A model generated the notes under the pieces. That model did not search any database. It had not been told where the DNA came from and saw nothing but the letters and a program-made list of their open reading frames with translations. Shown one piece after another: positions 26,001-36,461 of a stretch of DNA of 64,000 nucleotides. The translations under genes were made by a program, and so were the position numbers. Source of the DNA: Pratylenchus scribneri (lineage: Eukaryota; Nematoda; Chromadorea; Rhabditida; Pratylenchidae); assembly GCA_030063045.1 (NCBI GenBank), contig JAQSEB010000252.1, positions 248,001-312,000 of the forward strand, in the 5' to 3' direction. Each line of letters starts with the position of its first letter. Within the stretch, counting starts at the first letter, position 1.

Positions 26001-29000
26001 TTGATAAACAATAACAAAATATAGATTAATAATTAATAATGCAAATAATCTAATACAAAAATCAAAAATTTATTCATCTATTTAATAATTTTGTTATTTT
26101 CTGCTTAAAGGTCTTTTGGACTTGCAATGATCAACCTTTGGGCGATTCCAATCGATTTATGCCGGCTCGAAACCTTGACTTGGTTACATTGGATATCCAA
26201 ACTGTTTATGGAGAAGACTCGGGTGTCTACAAATGTACCGCTGTCAGTGATTTTGGTGAAGCACAAACCGTTGCATCAATCAAATGCCAACCCACCGACG
26301 CACTCATGTTGGATGTTCAGGTGGGCAAATGAGAAAAAGATTTATTTAAAAAGAAAGAAAAATTTTCTAATTTTGTTAGGCTTGGAATAAATTTGTAAAA
26401 TTTTTGATAATTTTGAAAAAGTTTAGCATGAACAAAGTTGGCAACAAATCAAAGAAATAGAGGCTCGTGAAAGGCCAAAAATTTTGATGCCTGAACCAGA
26501 AATTGTTGCCCCACGCTTCATACAGCCATTGTCAAGCGGATTGCAAGAATATCAGGTGAGTAAAAATTTTAATTCAAAATTTATCTAATTCATTTCATTT
26601 TTGTAGGAAGGAGAACCGATTCATCTCGAAGCCCAAATTGAGCCAACAAATGATAATCAATTGGTGGTGGAGTGGTTATTTAATGGACACCCACTGGCAA
26701 ATGCGCATCGTTTTCGCAAAGTTCACGATTTTGGCTATGTATCATTAGACATTCTCTACTCGTTTGCGCACGACTCTGGAGAATATGTTTGCGTGGCAAG
26801 AAATGCTCTTGGTGAAGCTCAATCCCAAACAAATCTACAAGTTGCTACTAATAGAGTATTTTTTTTTAATTTTTATAAAAAATTAAGATATTCTCATTGT
26901 CAGGTACTTTATTTGGATCCACAACATGAGACAAGCTGGCAAATAATCAAGGAAATGGAAGCCTCCAAACCTGCACCGCCAGAAATGGAGCCTGCACCCA
27001 AGGAAACACCCCAATTCATTGAACAACTCCAGAATTTGGAACGCATTGAGGGGCAGCCCGCGCATTTCCAAACCCGAGTCACCCCTGTCAATGACAATCA
27101 ACTACGGGTTCAATGGTTCAAAGATGGGCAACCTTTAGGCGATTCCAATCGTTTTATGTTCACCAATGATTTTGGTCTGATTGCCTTGGATCTATTGCAT
27201 ACTGTGGCCAACGATGCAGGGACATATGCTGTAAAATGATTCACATCTAAACGATTTTGAGTTTTAAAAATCAATTTTAGGTTGTTGCCACGAATGAGCA
27301 AGGCGAAGCACGAGTTGAAGGCCAACTGAGTGTTGAGCCAGTCAGCAGTCTTTTGCTTGACCCACAGCATGAGCAGAGTTGGCAACGAATTCAAGAACTT
27401 GAAACCCAAAAAGAGAAGCCTGAAGAGGCAGCCGAAATCGAGCATGGCCCACCCAGATTCACACAACAATTGAACAGTCAAACAGATTTAATCGAAGGAC
27501 AGCCAGCTCACTTTGAGGTACAAGTTGAGCCAATTGCTGATCCGACGCTTCGCATTGAATGGTTCCACAATGGCTACTCACTTGCAGCATCCAATCGTTT
27601 CGCAATGCGTAATGACTTCGGTTTGGTTACACTCGATATCCACTATGTTATTGCGCAAGATATTGGGGATTTCCGTTGCGTTGCTAAAAATGCTCAAGGC
27701 GAAGCTAGCACTGAAGGTCATTTGGAGTGTCAGCGAAGACCGGATCTTTATTTGGATCCTCAACATGAAGAAAGCTGGCGTCGCATTCAAGAACTTGAAG
27801 CTCCAAAAGAATCTGCACCAGAACCAGAACCAAAACAATTTGCCGCACCACAATTCACTCAACAGCTGCAAAGTCAATCAGACGTGCCTGAAGGAATTGT
27901 TATATTGTTCGAAGCACGAGTAATTCCAACGGATGATCCGAATTTACAAATTCAATGGTACCGTGATGATCAACCGCTAATGCAAAGCAATCGATATGCA
28001 ATTGGAGAGGAATTTGGCCATGTTTGGCTTCGGATTGCAAGCGTTGGCCTCCATGATGCAGGAAATTATTCTTGCAGAGCAGTGAACAATGAGGGCGAAG
28101 CAATGACTAGCGCTTCTCTATCAGTCCAAGGAGATGAACGCCTACTTCTAGACACACAACATGTCGAAAGTTATGCAAGAATTAAAGAATTGGAAGCTAT
28201 GGAGAAATATCCAAGGCTTGAATATCCAGAAATGGAATTTGAAAAACCAGTTTGGACGAGAACATTCGAAAATATAGATGTTGATACTGAAGGCAAAATT
28301 GTTCAACTGATCGGACACGTAGAACCAGCGGCAGACCCGAATCTCAAAGTGGAATGGTCATTGAATGGAGTCCCATTGGTAAGAAATTAGAATGATTTTT
28401 CTAAAGTGATTGCATGTTTTCAGATGAATGCCAATCGATTCCGACAAGAATGCAATTTCGGTGAAGTAACACTCTTCATCATTCATGTCCTTCCCCATGA
28501 TTCTGGTGTTTATTCTTGCCGAGCATACAATCTTCAAGGAGAGGCAACCACTTCTGCAACTGTCAAAGTAGCTGGTTATGAAGCATTGTTGTTGAACACA
28601 CAACATGCAGAGAGCTGGGACCGCATTCAAGAGTTGGAGCGACCAAGAATTGTAGAAGAAATTGAGATTCCTGTTATCAAAGAGAAGCCCCGATTCCTTA
28701 CTCAACTTGAATCATTCGATAATGTGGCTGAAGGAACTCCAATTCGATTGGAGGCAACGTTTGAACCCACAAGAGACAATGAATTGACTATTAATTGGGA
28801 TTTCAACGGACAATCATTGGGTGCTTCGCAGGTTGTTATTTATTTATCCTTTCTCAATAAAAATAATGGGTACTTCTTTATTATCTCTTACACAATGTTA
28901 CCCCTAAAATTGTTCATATCATAAGATTCTAATTTCTAACGCTAAAATAGTGTTCCTCGTTTTAAAGTTTTTTTCGAATCTAAAGAAAGATAATAAATAA

Positions 29001-32000
29001 GTATCAAGTAAAGAATAATTTTAATTAATTATAAAAATCAGTAAACAAATTTATAGCTGATCCGAACGAGAAGTGACCTTGGATGGGCAGCCCTTGATAT
29101 AAATGGGGTCAACATGGATCATATTGGCGTTTATACATTGAAAATAGCCAATAGTGAGGGCGAGGCAGCTACTTCTGCATCAGTGAAAGTTTCTGGCATT
29201 GGTGACATTCTTGCCGATACACAACATGAAGAGTCATGGCGAAGAATACAACAAATGGAAACAGCTCATGAGAAGGAAGCTTCGCCACCACCACCTGAAT
29301 ATGATGCACCCACATTCCAACAACAAATTTCTGACATTGATTGCGATGAGGGTGATGTAGTCAAATTTGAAGCAGCTTTCATGCCGAACAATGATCCAAA
29401 TGTGAAAATCCAATGGGTCCGAAATGGTGTCCCACTCTGCCATGGATCAAAATTTGCAATTGGCCAGGACTTTGGCTATTGCACGCTTGCCATTGGTTAT
29501 ACTTTCCCGGAAGATGCGGGAGTTTATCAATTATGTGTCCAAAATGATAAAGGTGAAGCGGTCACATCAGCAACACTAAAATGCAATCCGAAAGAATCAA
29601 TCATTGGCGATGTTCAACATGAGGAAAGCTGGCGTCGCATTCAAGAAATTGAAGCGATAAAAGAGGCAGCACCGGAACCAGAACCGACGCCCAAGCAACC
29701 GCCCAAATTCACGTCACCAGTCCTAACGCCAGGCGATGTAAATGAAGGACAACCAGCACATTTTGAGACTACAGTTGAGCCCATCGATGATAATGAAATG
29801 CAAATACAATGGTATTTGAATGGAGCAGCTGTGGCATCATCATCACGTCTGAAAATGATATCCGACTTTGGATGGGTCATTTTGAATATTGCCGATTGTA
29901 TCGCCGAGGATACTGGCACATGGGAATGCGTGGCAACCAATTCTGTTGGTGAAGCCAGAACATCGGCCCAATTGACTGTGCAACCAAAAGAGCGACTGCT
30001 ATTGGATCCCATCAATCAATCAAGCTTTGCAAAAATTCGAGAATTGGAAATTCCAAAAAAGAAGCCTGAAGAAGCAGGACCAGCCGAATATGACGCCCCA
30101 CAAATCACCTCACAATTAACTGCTCCAAGCAATTTGAATGAAGGCGACAGTGCCCATTTAGAGGCACGATTCACGCCAATGAATGATCCAAATCTCAAAG
30201 TGGAATGGTATCGGGATGGCCAGCCAATATTTCATACAAATCGTCATCGAATGGTTAGTGATTTTGGCTTTGGCATTTTGGACATTCTCTATTTGCTCGC
30301 TCATGATGCCGGCGAATACACTTTTAGGATTTACAATGACAAAGGAGAAGCAAGCAGTTCAATACAATTAGCAGTCCAACCCACGGAATCTTTACATCTC
30401 CAACCAATGTCGGAACAGAAAGCAAAAGCAGTCCAGGAATTAGAAGATTCAATGCAAAAAGTACCAGCCGAAGAAGAAATGCCCAAAGAACAGAGGATGC
30501 CAGTATTCGTTTCTCCATTGACTGGGCCATCCGTATGTGATCAAGGAGATCGCGCCCATTTCACCGCCCGCTATGAGCCCATTGATGACAATAAATTAAC
30601 AATCCAATGGTTCCTGAATGGAATGGCTTTATTCAATGGTTCCCGTGTCAAAACGATCAATGATTTTGGCATTGTTGTTCTTGAAATATTTCCAGTTTAT
30701 CCAGAGGATTCGGGCGATTATGTTTGCAAAGCGAAAAACGCTGCTGGCGAGGCAACAACGAGCACACAATTGGCAGTTGCACCAAAAGAAGGCATCGAAT
30801 ATCAATCACAGTTGCCTCAAAGCACTGCAGCCGGTGCTCAGCAAAGAATCCATGAACTCGAAACACGGATGCCAATTCAGATGGAACAACCACAGAAGGA
30901 ATATGGTGCACCAAAATTCACCTCCCAATTCCAAAGCCTTCCACAACTCCGCGAAGGCGCGATGATTCATATTGATGCCAAACTCGAACCAACAAACGAT
31001 AATCAATTGGTTGTTGAATGGTTCCACGATGGGCAACCTGTTCGCAATACAGCACGAATGAAATGTACCCACGATTTTGGATTCGTTGCTTTGGAATTGT
31101 GCCCTGTTGAACCACAAGATAATGGAACTTGGTTATGCCGAGCCACAAATGCCCAAGGCCAAGTTGAAATTCAATGTGAGATTGATGTGGTCGGGGACAG
31201 CGGCGTTTCCTACGAATGGGTCAGTCCTGGAGAGGGCAAAGAACGCATCGAAGAGCTAGAAGATTGGATTAATCGACCCAAAGCTGATTTGATGGCACCC
31301 GAACAGGAATTTGAAACTCCCCGATTCACAGAGCAGCTTCAAGATGCAGGCACAATTGGCGAAACACACTCTCATACATTCAGTTGCACATTGGAGCCAG
31401 TTGGCGACCCAAGCCTCAAAGTCGAATGGCATCATAATGGCCATCCCATTCCATATTCGAATCGTATTCAATTGGGCCAAGATTTTGGAACAATCACCCT
31501 ATTGATCAAACATTTGATCACCCAGGATGCTGGCGAATATACTTGCATTGCACGGAATGATAAAGGCGAGGCCCAAACGTCCGCGTCCATTATTGTTGAA
31601 TCAATCATTCAAGTGGATGAACCTACAATTCTTCAATCACTAAATGACAACATTGAAGCAGTAGAAGGGGAAACAGTACATTTGGAATGCCGGGTGGCTC
31701 CCATTAATGATCCAAAATTGAATGTACAATGGTTGAGAAATGGATTGCCACTCGGAGATGCAAATCGCTACAAACAAATATTCGAATTTGGCTTCGTCAC
31801 ATTGGATATTCTCTATGCATATCCAGAAGATAATGGAGACTACGAATTGGTTGTGTCCAATGATAAAGGCGAAGCTCGAACCCGATGCCATATCAATGTT
31901 GCAGCCAAGCCAGGGTTGATATTCACTCCACAAGCACCAGGAAGCAATATGGTCGACAATTTGGAACATCACATGAGCCAATATACCAATACAGCATTGG

Positions 32001-35000
32001 CGTTAAGTGAGGCAGATGCTTGGCAACCAGGCGTCGAACAACCGCCAGTTTTCAAGTGCCAATTGAATAATGTTGGAGTTGAAGAGGGTGATTTCTGTCG
32101 ATTTGAAACACAGTTGGCTCCGATCAATGATCCTTACATGAAAGTAGAATGGTGGGTTATTTTGTAATCAAAAAAGTTCACACATAAAAATTCCTTCCAA
32201 TTTATAGGTACAAAGACGGCAAACCTGTCCTTATTGGCACACGATTTCGGAATACATTGGATTTTGGCTATGTTTGCCTCGATTTACTTTATGCATTACC
32301 AGATGATACTGGTGAATATGCCTGTGTTGCCACTAACCAATTTGGGCAAGCAATGCTAACAGCAAAATTGGCTTGCTCCGCCAAGCAATATGTGATCACA
32401 CAACCACAAATGCCCCAAGGAGTGCGAGTGAAGGATGTCCGGGAAGAAGATGGATTGCATTGGACGGAAACAGGCGAAAAGCAACCTCCACGCAAAAGAC
32501 AGGCTCCTCAATTCTTGATCCAGCCTAGGAATCTGCAAGTTGTTGAGAATATGCCTGCAAGATTTGAATGTGCAGTTAGTGGAAATCCGAGACCAAAAAT
32601 TATTTGGTATCACAATGGTGTTCAAGCATTAGATGTGAGTTCTAAATTTTCAGTAGTTTTTCAAAGAAAAATTTAACTACCTATAAGAAGAAAAATAAAA
32701 TAATTTTTCAAAAAATAATTATTTAAAATTGCGATTTATATAATGTCGGAAATTTCAGGGTCATCGTTTCAAATTGAGCTATGATGGAGTTCATTATTTG
32801 ACTCTAATGCATGCTCGAATCAGCGATGTAGGCACAATTGAAGCAATTGTAAAAAACACTGAAGGCGAGGTGCATGCCAGTGCTTCATTGGATGTTTTCC
32901 AACACGAAGATTTCCGACAACATAAACTCCATCAAGGCAAACAAAGAACCAACGAAGAATTGCAAGTGAGTGCTAAAATCCTTATAAAATTATAATTAGT
33001 TGTACATATATAGAGTAATCCATTTTACAAAAAAAGAATTAATGAGCTTTTTATTATTCTATAGAATCGGGAACAACAATGGAAAGAAGAGACTCTCGGT
33101 CAATTAGGAGAGGCATTTGAAAAAGCACCCAAAGGAGACATTCACAAATTAGCAAAAGTTGAGTTGCAAAAGGCACCGATTGAGCCACTTGAGACAGAAG
33201 AATTGGTCCAGAAGTTCACTAGGACAAAAGATGATCAATTTTACAATAATTTGGCCTATGTAAGTCCATGCAACATAATTTCGAATTTCGATAAAAATCC
33301 ACTACCACAGGTGGAGAAAGTGCAAAAAGAATTTCCACCATGTTTGGAGTTAGAACCAGTAGAATTGAAGCCAGGACAAGTTTCACGTTATCAACCAGTA
33401 CAAGAAAAATTGCCAGAAGTGAGGCTTCGTGAATTGACTGAAAAAAGCCAAAGTCGAGAGCCAGAGCCGCTACCAAATTGGGCCAGTGGTGAAGTAAAAT
33501 TAGGCGAACCAACTGGCAAGTAAGTTTGGTGTTTTTTATGATTTAATAGATATACATATTTATATTACAACTTTTTACTTATGCCAGATTTACTCAATTG
33601 GAAGAGCAAGAACCAGAGCCCGAAATTGTCCATCGAGATCAAGTTAAATTCAAACCTGTCAAGCCAAAACCGAAGGAAACCTATGATCATTTCACTATAG
33701 AGGAGGATCGTGCAAGAATGGCACAGCCTAAACAAGGACCTGAAATCGAGCAAGAACAATTCGTGAGTATTATTTTCTACCAATTAAAATATAAACAAAT
33801 AAAATTTATTTGAAAGAAAAAGTGCCTAAATAAAAAATTATCGAAAAAGTAAAAATAAAAATTTGAACAAATAATGAATATTATTCCAGATTCCGCACAA
33901 AGATCAAGTTCAAATCAGACAGAAATTCAAGCCAAAAGAGATGAAACCGCATGAAAAGGGTGTCGTGGAGGGTGCAGATAAACAACTCAAAGATATTCCA
34001 CCAGTTGTCAAAGAAGAATTCGAGAAAAGTTCTGTGCCCAGCAAGGTAAATATTTAAATGAATTTACCTTAATTGCAATATTTTGCTTGTTTTATTATTT
34101 GTTAAGCTTTCCTTATTTGAAATTTGAATAGTGAATCAACTTTTTTATTTTGTAAAAAAACTTATGGAAAATTACATATAAATTCTTAAATTTTTTTAAA
34201 TTAAAGTATGCAAATGGCCAACCTTTTATGGTTTCACCTCCCCCAATACAAATACCGGTGCTTTTTATTAGAGAGGATCAAGCTCTTATTGAAAATTTGC
34301 TTTGGGCTGTCAAAAGAGTGTGCATTTTTTTTGCAAAATAACTATTACTATTATTTGGGTTTACTAACTTCCATTTTCTAATTTTTGTTAAACTACTAAT
34401 TTAGAATTTGAAGTGTGCTAATGCTAACTCCTGACTGTGTAGATGTAGTGTGTAGTGTGTATCATTTTTCTATACGAAATATATATATATATATATATAT
34501 TTTTAATTTCAGCCTCAGCCAACAAAAATTACACCCAGCTCCAAAGCCGCTCCCACTTTATCAAACTCATTGCAATCAGCACAGGCAGAGATTGGTCGAT
34601 CTGCATCCTTTGTCATTAATTATGGCGGTGAAGAGCCGGTTACAGTCAAATGGTTCCACAATGGCAAGCAAATTAGCTCAACATTTGATACAGCGGTGAG
34701 TGAAAGAATTAATACAGTAGTTTAATTTTTAATAATTAAAAAATATGGTAGAACGAAGAAAATAATTATTAAGGAAATTTATTAATATTTTCAAATAATA
34801 CAATTTTTGTAGCATGCAAAAATATAAAATTTATGCTCAATTCTTCATTTGTTCCAGATTCGAACAACTCCAGGCGAATCACGGCTAGATCTAAGTAAAC
34901 TGAAGGAATCACATGCTGGTGAATACACCGTAAAGTTGGAAAATATGGCTGGGCAATGCGAATCATCAGCTACACTCTCAGTGTCTGCCGTTCCGGATCG

Positions 35001-36461
35001 TGGAGTGGCACCAAAATTCAATCAACGAGTAGCAGACCAACGGGTTCAACAGGGACAAACAGTTAAACTGAATTGCGTGATTAGCGGAAACCCAAGACCA
35101 ACGATCAGTTGGTTCAAGGCAAGTTTGCTAATAGAAAAAATGATTAATCAATGAGTGATAAGATATCATAAATAAATTTATTAAAATAAACTTAAATGAA
35201 AAAATTCTATATTTAATAGGATGGAAAACAACTACCAAATGACGACCGATATCAACAAGCCGATTCTGACAATGAAACCTCATTGACCATAATTGATTCA
35301 TTGCCAACAGATGGTGGCATTTATGAATGTGTGGCAAAGAATCCGGCAGGAGAATGTCGCTGCAGATCCAGATTAAATATGATTTTGGCCAAAACTGGAG
35401 CAGAAGCAGAAAAGGGACTTAAACAAGAAGTCTGTTAAAATATCGAAAATAGTATATAAAATCTATAGAAAAAGTTTTAATACTTAATATAATAGCTGTA
35501 ATAAATTTCTATAATTTTTATAATCGAAAATAATATAATTTATTAACAATAATAGGCACCACGTTTTACGGACACAATCAAACCGTTTTTGGGTCAAGAA
35601 GGCGCTAATGCTGAATTTCGCGCAAAATACACGGGCGAGCCAGAGCCCACAATTCGATGGACAAGAAATAATCAACCAATCAAACAAACAGACCGAGTCG
35701 ATTTTGGGAATGCCGAAGGGGTTGCATGGCTCAGAATCAATGGACTCACACAAGAGGATGTGGCTGAATACAAATGTGAAGCTATTAATCCCGTTGGAAG
35801 GGCCAGCTCGGTCGCCAATTTGGCTCTGAAACGTATTCAATTAAAAAAATTTGAAGATAATAAAAATATTTACATACTATGTTAATTGTTATTAAAAAAT
35901 TAAACAAATTAAAATAAAAATATTATAGCGGCAGCCGGAAAAGTGATTGGTGGGAAACCAGGCCTCTTCGAAATCCAAGGTGGAGTTGGGAAATTTGGTA
36001 CTGGTGCTGTTGGCGCAACAAAATCCCCACAATTCATTTCACCACTGAATGCAATTAATGCGAGACAAGGCAATATTTCTTGGCATTTTCATTAATAAAA
36101 GTCTATATTTATATTTATTAAACAGGTGAAAATGTGAAATTTGTCGCTGTAATTGATGGGGATCCATTGCCTACCGTACAATGGCTTTGTAATGGTAAAC
36201 AAGTGGTTCCAGGCGGCTATAATTTGGTCCGATTTTTAATTTATAAAACAATCAATTTTATTTCATATAATAAATATAATGAATTAATTTCCGATCGTAA
36301 ATAAAAAAAAAAACATTTTACAGATAACCCAAGAGGACAATCGGGTTTCATTGGAGATCAAAAAAGCGACACCCTCCTATGCCGGTACCTACATGTGCCA
36401 AATTCGAAATCAGCATGGAGCCGCGCAGTCACAAGCAACATTGAGCGTTCAAAGTAGGTGA
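11063..36461 (+). CDS. ketn-1: Kettin, giant Ig-repeat actin-binding protein of the sarcomere
   Basis: Kettin binds actin along thin filaments near Z-discs/dense bodies in invertebrate striated muscle. I read 55 exons totalling 14,700 nt (about 4,899 residues plus TGA) with phase kept throughout. About 33 Ig domains are visible. Each starts near a P-x-F strand (APQFIEQL, PPRFTQQL), has the core Trp in VEWxxNGxPL, a DFG(Y/F)xxLDI strand and a DxGxYxC motif. Through most of the gene they are separated by ~35-residue linkers with the kettin motif LDxQHExSWxRIQELE. Kettin is known for about 31 such repeats in C. elegans, so size and order fit. Ig1-Ig3 lie at about residues 17-396, a Gln/Pro-rich stretch at 397-715, Ig4-Ig29 to about 4180, a charged linker at 4182-4463, then Ig30-Ig33. 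The ATG at 11063 follows an in-frame stop. No kinase or fibronectin domains are present, which separates it from titin/twitchin. The end of exon 7 and the final exon are the least certain calls. Confidence 0.94.
11126..11376 (+). other. ketn-1: Kettin intron 1, GC-AG type
   Basis: The first exon must end at CGG (Arg) for Ig1 to read PTFIR-PLRDKR across the junction, which puts the donor at CGG|GCAAGT. The only nearby GT, two bases later, would give an early stop. GCAAGT is the classic GC donor. Confidence 0.8.
11677..12475. mobile_element. Foldback element in kettin intron 4 with GC-rich core
   Basis: Left arm (about 11677-12000) and right arm (about 12145-12475) are reverse complements over about 330 bp at roughly 80% identity by eye. 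Both outer ends read AAAATTGGTTCATAGCGCCC. The core at 12008-12141 is much more GC-rich than its surroundings. It is bounded by an inner inverted repeat (AGAAGGGACTCC at 12008-12019 and its complement at 12130-12141) and holds a perfect hairpin at 12045-12065 (CCGGACCGC, GGA loop, GCGGTCCGG). No clear target duplication was found. No protein is encoded. It fills almost all of the 809-nt intron. Confidence 0.8.
13588..13614. repeat. Perfect 13-bp palindrome in kettin intron 8
   Basis: GGATTACCTCTAT is followed after one base by its exact complement, so the intron RNA could form a 13-bp hairpin. No surrounding element structure is evident. Confidence 0.85.
13850..13899 (+). other. ketn-1: Kettin intron 9, probable GC-AG type
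   Basis: Ig3 reads PPIF-R-NKLRG only if the exon ends at TTTAG and the intron starts GCTTTT, with ATCATAG as acceptor. No GT donor near the exon end keeps the frame. The donor is weaker than the usual GCAAGT, so an unusual site or assembly error cannot be excluded. Confidence 0.6.
14185..17768 (+). other. ketn-1: Kettin intron 11, 3.6 kb, no embedded gene seen
   Basis: By far the longest kettin intron, from a GTAAGT donor after Ig3 to the acceptor CACTCAAG. It is AT-rich. A CACGTG E-box near 16382 and the TATATAAA just before it at about 16359-16366 could mark an internal promoter, but such motifs are common by chance in this composition. I found no exon or mobile element with clear ends. 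Confidence 0.55.
17769..19327 (+). other. ketn-1: Kettin exons 12-15: Gln/Pro-rich disordered region, then Ig4
   Basis: Exons: 17769-18071, 18213-18344, 18467-18835, 18893-19327. The first three and the start of the fourth encode about 320 residues rich in Gln, Pro, Ser and Lys (runs such as QIQQQQVPQQ and RQQQQQQFQQ), predicted to be disordered. Ig4 follows (PPQFLEMPKPLAVKPGEKAV ... DLGVYACMASNSGG). All four exons are multiples of three in phase 0, so any could be skipped without a frameshift, which would suit isoforms with different spacer lengths. Confidence 0.85.
19543..25267 (+). other. ketn-1: Kettin exons 16-31: Ig5 to Ig12
   Basis: Exons: 19543-19784, 19837-20118, 20170-20194 (25-nt microexon), 20264-20464, 21077-21334, 21403-21588, 21647-21847, 21958-22269, 22467-22655, 22743-22955, 23019-23307, 23398-23541, 24131-24240, 24345-24562, 24656-25101, 25145-25267. 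The first exon begins with a Gln-rich spacer. Ig5 onset is PPKFTSPLKSQ and Ig12 onset is APQIVKQLTV. The intron before 25145 is only 43 nt. The 588-nt intron 23542-24130 holds nothing I recognise. Confidence 0.88.
20477..20887. mobile_element. Second non-autonomous hAT-type element (411 bp), in kettin intron 19
   Basis: A perfect 14-bp terminal inverted repeat, CAGAGGTCGCAGAT, marks both ends. A perfect 8-bp direct repeat, GTTTATAT, flanks it at 20469-20476 and 20888-20895. Inside, 20640-20790 is a ~31-bp tandem repeat (GCGAAAAATTTTGACTAAAA...) in about 4-5 copies with GGTCGCACA/GGACGCACA variants. No coding capacity. The insertion lies four bases from the 5' splice site; the left duplication overlaps the last two bases of the GTGAGT donor, which stays intact. 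Confidence 0.92.
25308..28831 (+). other. ketn-1: Kettin exons 32-40: Ig13 to first half of Ig20
   Basis: Exons: 25308-25446, 25531-25759, 25814-25972, 26111-26320, 26427-26555, 26607-26855, 26904-27230, 27281-28378, 28424-28831. These follow the regular kettin rhythm of a ~97-residue Ig plus ~35-residue linker, with linker motifs such as LYLDPQHETSW, LLLDPQHEQSW and LLLDTQHVESY. Exon 39 alone (1,098 nt) covers about three repeats, so introns have been lost relative to the 5' part or gained there. Confidence 0.92.
29057..32151 (+). other. ketn-1: Kettin exon 41: giant 3.1-kb exon, end of Ig20 to first half of Ig28
   Basis: A single 3,095-nt exon with no intron encodes about 1,031 residues. 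It holds Ig21 (APTFQQQISD), Ig22 (PPKFTSPVLT), Ig23 (APQITSQLTA), Ig24 (MPVFVSPLTG), Ig25 (APKFTSQFQS), Ig26 (TPRFTEQLQD), Ig27 (EPTILQSLND) and the start of Ig28 (PPVFKCQLNN). It ends inside the core-Trp codon (TG|GTGGGT), the same intron position as in several other repeats (for example exon 32 at 25446). Confidence 0.95.
32208..34317 (+). other. ketn-1: Kettin exons 42-48: end of Ig28, Ig29, then a charged non-Ig linker
   Basis: Exons: 32208-32634, 32759-32965, 33065-33259, 33311-33519, 33588-33762, 33890-34045, 34207-34317. Ig29 opens APQFLIQPRNLQ. The next ~280 residues are rich in Glu, Lys, Pro and Gln, with repeated DQVKFKPVKPK / DQVQIRQKFKPKE-like stretches. They resemble a short elastic PEVK-type spacer, though I infer that only from composition. 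Confidence 0.82.
34207..34317 (+). other. ketn-1: Kettin exon 48, possible 37-residue cassette exon
   Basis: An open, phase-0, 111-nt stretch between AAAG (34206) and a GTGTGC donor. It encodes Pro-rich then hydrophobic residues (FMVSPPPIQIPVLFIRED). Its splice sites are weak, and the neighbours 33890-34045 and 34513-34695 join in frame without it. It may be an alternative exon, or I may have over-called it. Confidence 0.5.
35119..35219 (+). other. ketn-1: Kettin intron 50, GC-AG type
   Basis: WFK|DGKQLPND is the expected Ig core, so the exon ends at AAG and the intron begins GCAAGT, with AATAG as acceptor. No GT donor gives this join. Confidence 0.88.
36070..36125 (+). other. ketn-1: Kettin intron 53, GC-AG type (56 nt)
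   Basis: Ig33 needs INARQG-ENVKFVAV, which places the donor at CAAG|GCAATA and the acceptor at AACAG. The phase (one base before, two after) fits exactly. Confidence 0.85.

Larger units (their letters stand above)
34513..36461 (+). other. ketn-1: Kettin exons 49-55: C-terminal Ig30 to Ig33 and stop
   Basis: Exons: 34513-34695, 34858-35118, 35220-35429, 35556-35832, 35929-36069, 36126-36226, 36324-36461. Ig30 has a degenerate onset (APTLSNSLQS). Ig31 (APKFNQRVAD), Ig32 (APRFTDTIKP) and Ig33 (SPQFISPLNA) are I-set-like and packed with shorter linkers than the kettin repeats. The protein ends ATLSVQSR then TGA at 36459-36461. A GTAGGT inside the last codons could act as a donor, so further 3' exons are possible, but none is seen downstream. 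Confidence 0.85.

Noticed and set aside
11063..36461. Titin, twitchin or unc-89 instead of kettin
   Set aside because: No fibronectin type III, kinase, SH3 or RhoGEF domain, and the Ig domains have the ~35-residue QHExSWxRIQELE linkers particular to kettin.
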